The notes under the pieces were generated by a model that did no database searches, was not told the origin of the DNA, and was given only the letters and a program-made list of their open reading frames with translations. From Clostridia bacterium (GTDB taxonomy: Bacteria > Bacillota_A > Clostridia > Christensenellales > UBA1242), in assembly GCA_017403205.1 (NCBI GenBank), contig JAFQOM010000170.1:1-7799 (forward strand): a stretch of 7,799 nt of DNA. The letters are read 5' to 3'. The position numbers were made by a program, and so were the translations under genes. Numbering within the stretch: position 1 is the first letter of the stretch; each line of letters starts with the position of its first letter. This document shows positions 5,152-7,799 of the stretch, piece after piece.

Positions 5152-6048
5152 TTAATTATTACAACTAATAAATGATGTTATTGCTAATGCACCAGGTCCA
5201 ATATGGCAAGCAACACTAAGAGATAATGGATCAACAAATTCTAATTTAACATTAGGTAAAGCTTGTTTAATTTCTTCTGCAAACTTTAATGCTTCTTGTT
5301 CATTTTGAGTATGTGCTACAGCAACTTTCATTTTGCCAGCCTTATATTCTTCAGCAAACTGCGTTTCAAATTCTTCCTTAACTTTTTGAATCATTTTCTT
5401 TTTAGCATGAGCCATTGACATAACTATGCCAAATTTTTCAAAGTTTTGACCACGGCTAAACAAAATTGGCTTAAAGTTAAGCATTGTGCCAAGGGCTGCC
5501 GCAGCAGAAGATATTCTTCCACCCCTTTTAAGATACTTTAAAACATTAACAGTTATGTAAACGCTGTGTTTTTCTGCAGTGTTTTCAAGATAATCTTTTA
5601 CTTCTTGCGCAGACTTGCCTTGTTTTAACAAGTTAACAGCCTCTAAAACACTTTCTTTTAAGTTAATAGAAATTCTTTTGTTGTCAACAACAATTACCTT
5701 GCCGTTATATTCTTCTTCTGCAAAAATTTTTGCGTTGTTACAAGTCCCACTTAAACCACTTGTCATAGGCATAAAAACAACTTGATCATAATCTTTTAAT
5801 GCTTCGTCCCAAGCTTCTTTAAGTTGTGTTCTTGATGGCTGAGATGTTTTTACGTCCACATTTTTCTTTAATTTTTCATAAAATTCTTGTTGAGAAATGC
5901 TAATTTCTTCAAAAAACTCTTCTCCATCTATAGTAAATGGCATTGGCAATATGCCTATACCATATTTATCCGCATCTTTTTGAGTTAATCCAGAGTTAGA
6001 ATCTGTTATAACTTTTACCTTTAATTTATTATCATTTTGTGTTTGCAT
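5152..6048 (-). CDS. DegV family (FakB-like) fatty-acid-binding protein 2
   Basis: A 298-residue DegV protein carrying the canonical ligand motifs that DegV 1 lacks. These are DSNSGL (16-21), KTSQPSR (67-73), TSGLSGTCNNA (96-106), YLKRGGR (172-178) and CHIGPGALAI (281-290). In characterised FakB proteins these Thr/Ser positions hold the fatty-acid carboxylate, so this is the better candidate for a working FakB. The open frame runs 35 codons further upstream (to 6153), but that part is Phe/Tyr/Leu-rich translation of the promoter region. The ATG at 6048 has GGATGGA just upstream, a promoter about 41 bases before it, and places the first strand (VKVITDS) at the usual distance. Monocistronic; shares its terminator with the converging acyltransferase. 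DegV 1 and 2 are clearly diverged and not a recent duplication. Confidence 0.94.
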   Translation of the reverse strand: MQTQNDNKLKVKVITDSNSGLTQKDADKYGIGILPMPFTIDGEEFFEEISISQQEFYEKLKKNVDVKTSQPSRTQLKEAWDEALKDYDQVVFMPMTSGLSGTCNNAKIFAEEEYNGKVIVVDNKRISINLKESVLEAVNLLKQGKSAQEVKDYLENTAEKHSVYITVNVLKYLKRGGRISSAAAALGTMLNFKPILFSRGQNFEKFGIVMSMAHAKKKMIQKVKEEFETQFAEEYKAGKMKVAVAHTQNEQEALKFAEEIKQALPNVKLEFVDPLSLSVACHIGPGALAITSFISCNN

Positions 6049-6095
6049 AATTCCATCCAAATTTATTTTTATTAAAAATATCTTAGAATAATACA

Positions 6096-6124
6096 AATAT
6101 ACCAAAAAAAAATAAAAATTACAA
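6096..6124 (-). promoter_or_regulatory. DegV 2 promoter
   Basis: On the minus strand TTGTAA (6119-6124) lies 17 bases before TATATT (6096-6101); the spacer is almost entirely T. The predicted start is near 6089. It lies within the 35-codon upstream extension, which argues against translation from further upstream. Confidence 0.68.
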
Positions 6125-6230
6125 CAAAAAGATTGATATAAATATTTTGACAAAAATTAGAAATTATTGTCTGTTTTTTTTATGCCAAATTAATAACTTT
6201 TTAAATACAAGTGCATATTACAATTGTTTG

Positions 6231-6239
6231 TGCTATAAT
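6231..6239 (+). promoter_or_regulatory. Extended -10 promoter of the isochorismatase-like gene
   Basis: TGC plus a perfect TATAAT (6231-6239). No good -35 stands 16-18 bases upstream, which fits an extended -10 promoter. The predicted start is near 6246, exactly at the GGAG ribosome site. Confidence 0.72.
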
Positions 6240-6245
6240 CGGGTT

Positions 6246-6249
6246 GGAG
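6246..6249 (+). promoter_or_regulatory. Ribosome binding site choosing ATG 6256
   Basis: GGAG lies six bases before ATG 6256. The in-frame ATG at 6250 touches the site directly, and a GTG at 6211 lies upstream of the -10, so both are excluded. Confidence 0.7.
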
Positions 6250-6255
6250 ATGGTT

Positions 6256-6717
6256 ATGAAGGTCTTATTAATAATAGATATGCAAAAAGGCTTTATAAGC
6301 AACAAAAAATACTTAAAATTAAATCAAAAAGTTAATGACTTTATCTCAAAAAGCAGTTATGACAAGTATATTTTCACACAATTTATAAATAAAAAGTCGA
6401 AAAATCCGTTTTATCAAAACAAAATAGGTTGGCAAGGCTTAACTACAAAACAAGAACAAGATTTTTCTGTTGCCCTACCTAAAAATTCGCAAGTTTTTAA
6501 AAAATATGGATACAGCTTAAGTCAAGATGATTTAAAAAGCATAAAATCTTTAAACATATCAGAAATTGATATATGTGGTGTAAAGGCAGAGGCATGTGTT
6601 TATGCTATCTCTCTTCAATTATGGGATAACGGCATTTACCCTAATATATTAACAAATCTTGTTTTGGGAGACAAAAAAATGACAAAAATTTATAAAAAAC
6701 AATTTGGAAGTAGATAA
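6256..6717 (+). CDS. Compact isochorismatase-family cysteine hydrolase
   Basis: A 153-residue member of the isochorismatase-like superfamily, which includes nicotinamidase and isochorismatase. The family triad can be placed: D8 in LLIIDMQKGF (4-13), a lysine in VFKKYGYS (80-87, K82 or K83) and nucleophile C114 in ICGVKAEACVYA (106-117). TQFINKKSKNPF (41-52) corresponds to the TRF-x-N segment of compact members. The protein is short, since members often have 170-210 residues. The end (NLVLGDKKMTKIYKKQFGSR) lacks the usual S-S/H-containing helix region, so the C-terminus looks trimmed. ATG 6256 is chosen because GGAG lies six bases before it. No NAD-salvage or siderophore genes are nearby, so the substrate cannot be named. 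Superfamily firm, reaction unknown. Confidence 0.85.
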   Translation: MKVLLIIDMQKGFISNKKYLKLNQKVNDFISKSSYDKYIFTQFINKKSKNPFYQNKIGWQGLTTKQEQDFSVALPKNSQVFKKYGYSLSQDDLKSIKSLNISEIDICGVKAEACVYAISLQLWDNGIYPNILTNLVLGDKKMTKIYKKQFGSR

Positions 6718-6754
6718 AAACTTTTACTACCTATTTTATACTTAATAGCAATAA

Positions 6755-6787
6755 AAAATAGTTGAGATTTTGCTTCTCAACTATTTT
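6755..6787. terminator. Bidirectional terminator between the hydrolase and the 227-residue gene
   Basis: A perfect 13-bp inverted repeat (6755-6767 with 6775-6787) around a 7-base loop contains TAGTTGAGA/TCTCAACTA. A-runs and T-runs on the two sides give T-tracts in both directions. The converging genes end at 6717 and 6810. Confidence 0.9.
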
Positions 6788-6809
6788 GTTTTTACTAATT
6801 TTAATCTGA

Positions 6810-7493
6810 TTATTGCTCTTCGGCAACAACATCTCCTTGAGAGGTTGCTTGATCTTCTAAATGATAGTTTAAAGCATATTTTGTTAAGTTTTCTGTATCA
6901 AGGCTTAACAATCCACTTTGCTCTGACCTGTCTATAATATAACCTGCCTTATCATCTGCAGGCATTGCAACCCATTCTCTTAAAGCCTCTTTTGCTGCGT
7001 CAACACCTGCAATAGCTTGATCATATGCAGATTGAGTTTCTTCTATTTTTTGTTCTGTTTTGCCTGTTAATCTATAAAACTTTGCAGCTATACCTTTGGT
7101 GTGCTCTAAATTAATCAGCCTTTCTGTTGCAGCGCCAGCTTGTTCATAGCCTGACGCAATAAATTCTTTAAGTTCTACTACTTCTTTTTTTGCCAATGCA
7201 GCAAAATACTGTTGTGGAGAAAGCGAAGAAATATAATCTAACGCTTTTTGATCTTCATTTGCTGTAGCCATTATTTCTTCTGCTTGAAAGCTTGCAATAG
7301 CAGCTTCTGTAGAAATATTTGCAACGCTATAGTTAAGCATTACGTCTTCTGCAACAGCTCTTGATTCTTTTATAGAAGCAGCAAACTTGCCCTCAATTCC
7401 AGTTTTAAAAGCTAACATTCTTTCTTCTGTTGACAAATTGTCTGGGTTAGAAAGCGTACTATATTTTTTTGACATATAAGTGTAAAAAGCCAT
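6810..7493 (-). CDS. Unrecognised acidic, helical 227-residue protein
   Basis: I do not recognise a family. The protein is rich in Ala, Glu, Lys, Gln and Ser, has no cysteine and a single tryptophan (W174), and shows no signal peptide or membrane segment. It looks almost wholly helical: helix-like runs at about 22-55, 60-90, 92-130, 132-180 and 200-212, with heptad-like stretches (about 100-128 and 144-172) that could form coiled coils. The C-terminal 15 residues are polar and acidic. ATG start with a strong AAGGAAGT site seven bases away, a good promoter and a leader of about 24 bases, so it is probably well expressed. Composition is less AT-biased than the neighbours, as with HU, which fits high expression or a different origin. 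Monocistronic, between a hydrolase and tRNA-Leu. Probably cytoplasmic; no function is offered. Confidence 0.85.
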   Translation of the reverse strand: MAFYTYMSKKYSTLSNPDNLSTEERMLAFKTGIEGKFAASIKESRAVAEDVMLNYSVANISTEAAIASFQAEEIMATANEDQKALDYISSLSPQQYFAALAKKEVVELKEFIASGYEQAGAATERLINLEHTKGIAAKFYRLTGKTEQKIEETQSAYDQAIAGVDAAKEALREWVAMPADDKAGYIIDRSEQSGLLSLDTENLTKYALNYHLEDQATSQGDVVAEEQ

Positions 7494-7523
7494 AAAGATT
7501 ACTTCCTTATTTTAATTAACACA

Positions 7524-7552
7524 AATATATCACAAAGTTTAGCACTTTTCAA
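7524..7552 (-). promoter_or_regulatory. Promoter of the 227-residue gene
   Basis: On the minus strand TTGAAA (7547-7552) lies 17 bases before TATATT (7524-7529), which is preceded by TGA, giving an extended -10. The predicted start is near 7517. GTGCTAA within the spacer (7540-7546 on the plus strand) resembles half of a CIRCE operator, without the second half. Confidence 0.78.
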
Positions 7553-7602
7553 TGTGCATTTTTCATAAAAAATAAATAATTTTTAAAAAAACTAAAAAGT
7601 TA

Positions 7603-7631
7603 TTGCAAATATATTTTGTTTTTGCTAGAAT
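7603..7631 (+). promoter_or_regulatory. tRNA-Leu promoter with extended -10
   Basis: TTGCAA (7603-7608) lies 17 bases before TAGAAT (7626-7631), which is preceded by TGC. The predicted start is near 7638, about 21 bases before the tRNA. Confidence 0.8.
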
Positions 7632-7658
7632 ATCGTTGTTTGCAAAAACTATTCCTTT

Positions 7659-7741
7659 GCGGATGTGGCGAAACCGGTAAACGCGCACGTTTAAGGGGCG
7701 TGTGGGCGACCTTGTGGGTTCGAGTCCCACCATCCGCACCA
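7659..7741 (+). tRNA. tRNA-Leu (anticodon AAG), CCA encoded
   Basis: A class II tRNA of 83 bases. The acceptor stem pairs GCGGATG with CATCCGC, and the D-stem GCG with CGC. The anticodon stem CACGT/GCGTG (closing U-G pair) carries the loop TTAAGGG, so the anticodon is AAG at 7693-7695. The variable arm has 11 bases with a 3-bp stem. The T-arm is GTGGG/CCCAC with loop TTCGAGT, the discriminator is A (as in tRNA-Leu, not Ser), and CCA is encoded at 7739-7741. The loop matches that of the usual bacterial tRNA-Leu(GAG), TTGAGGG, except for A instead of G at position 34. It has its own promoter and terminator, so it is a single-gene unit. Confidence 0.94.
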
Positions 7742-7749
7742 AAAAGAAA

Positions 7750-7791
7750 CCATAATATTGATACGAAAAACATCGGTATTATGGCTTTTTT
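7750..7791 (+). terminator. Terminator of tRNA-Leu
   Basis: A 13-bp stem (7750-7762 with 7772-7784, two G-U pairs) around a 9-base loop is followed by C and six T. It lies 8 bases after the tRNA CCA end. Confidence 0.9.
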
Positions 7792-7799
7792 ATTGCAAA

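Noticed and set aside
5121..5154. TGA read as tryptophan (alternative code)
   Set aside because: Read-through would translate the terminator and run a few codons to TAA; Trp residues checked in the window use TGG, so TGA is a stop.
6049..6153. 35-codon N-terminal extension of DegV 2, resembling a membrane segment
   Set aside because: It covers the promoter, is AT-driven Phe/Tyr/Leu sequence, and ATG 6048 has a ribosome site and the normal family start.
6211..6255. Upstream GTG start (6211) or ATG 6250 for the hydrolase
   Set aside because: GTG 6211 lies before the -10; ATG 6250 directly abuts the ribosome site; ATG 6256 has correct spacing and the usual MKVLLIID start.
6147..6335. 62-residue plus-strand frame across the start of the hydrolase gene
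   Set aside because: It is out of frame with the recognised hydrolase, has no ribosome site and spans the -10 element.
6710..6730. Small hairpin at the stop codon of the hydrolase (GTAG/CTAC with a bulged A)
   Set aside because: No T-run follows; the strong terminator at 6755-6787 explains the end of transcription.
7532..7560. CIRCE (HrcA) operator before the 227-residue gene
   Set aside because: Only one half (AAGTGCTAA) is present; the other half at nine bases' distance does not match.

Overview
The window is very AT-rich chromosomal DNA (roughly a quarter to 30 % GC by eye, not counted). It reads as a low-GC Gram-positive bacterium, probably an uncultured Clostridia- or Bacilli-like lineage. 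The evidence is sigma-A-type promoters, AAGGA-type ribosome sites, a Gram-positive-sized signal peptidase I, a DUF951 protein, two DegV-family proteins and tRNAs with encoded CCA. The code is standard (table 11): Trp is TGG wherever I checked, and the one TGA, ending the acyltransferase gene, lies inside a terminator stem where read-through would make no sense.

Layout, left to right: HU (-); a small Smr-domain protein (+); DegV protein 1 (-); RadC (+); an operon of a 57-residue DUF951 protein and signal peptidase I (-); tRNA-Arg(UCG) followed directly by a divergent acyltransferase (+); DegV protein 2 (-); a compact isochorismatase-like hydrolase (+); an unrecognised helical, acidic 227-residue protein (-); tRNA-Leu(AAG) (+). 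The ten transcription units alternate strand without exception. Each of the five divergent gaps holds back-to-back promoters, and each of the four convergent gaps holds one hairpin with an A-run on one side and a T-run on the other, usable as a terminator by both neighbours.

Functionally this is mostly ordinary household material: nucleoid protein, protein export, tRNAs and RadC. There is a possible lipid theme. DegV proteins are homologues of FakB, the fatty-acid carriers that present exogenous fatty acids to FakA kinase, and two divergent copies flank an acyltransferase of the PlsC superfamily. No FakA, PlsX or PlsY is in view, so the link is inference. I see no insertion sequence, phage gene, CRISPR array or defence system.

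The points most worth a second look are: a tRNA-Leu with A at the wobble position beside a tRNA-Arg with U there; an acyltransferase that lacks the HX4D aspartate and sits with no visible terminator behind a tRNA gene; a radC whose promoter predicts an almost leaderless mRNA; a repeated TGC-extended -10 element; the strict strand alternation; and the unidentified 227-residue gene.
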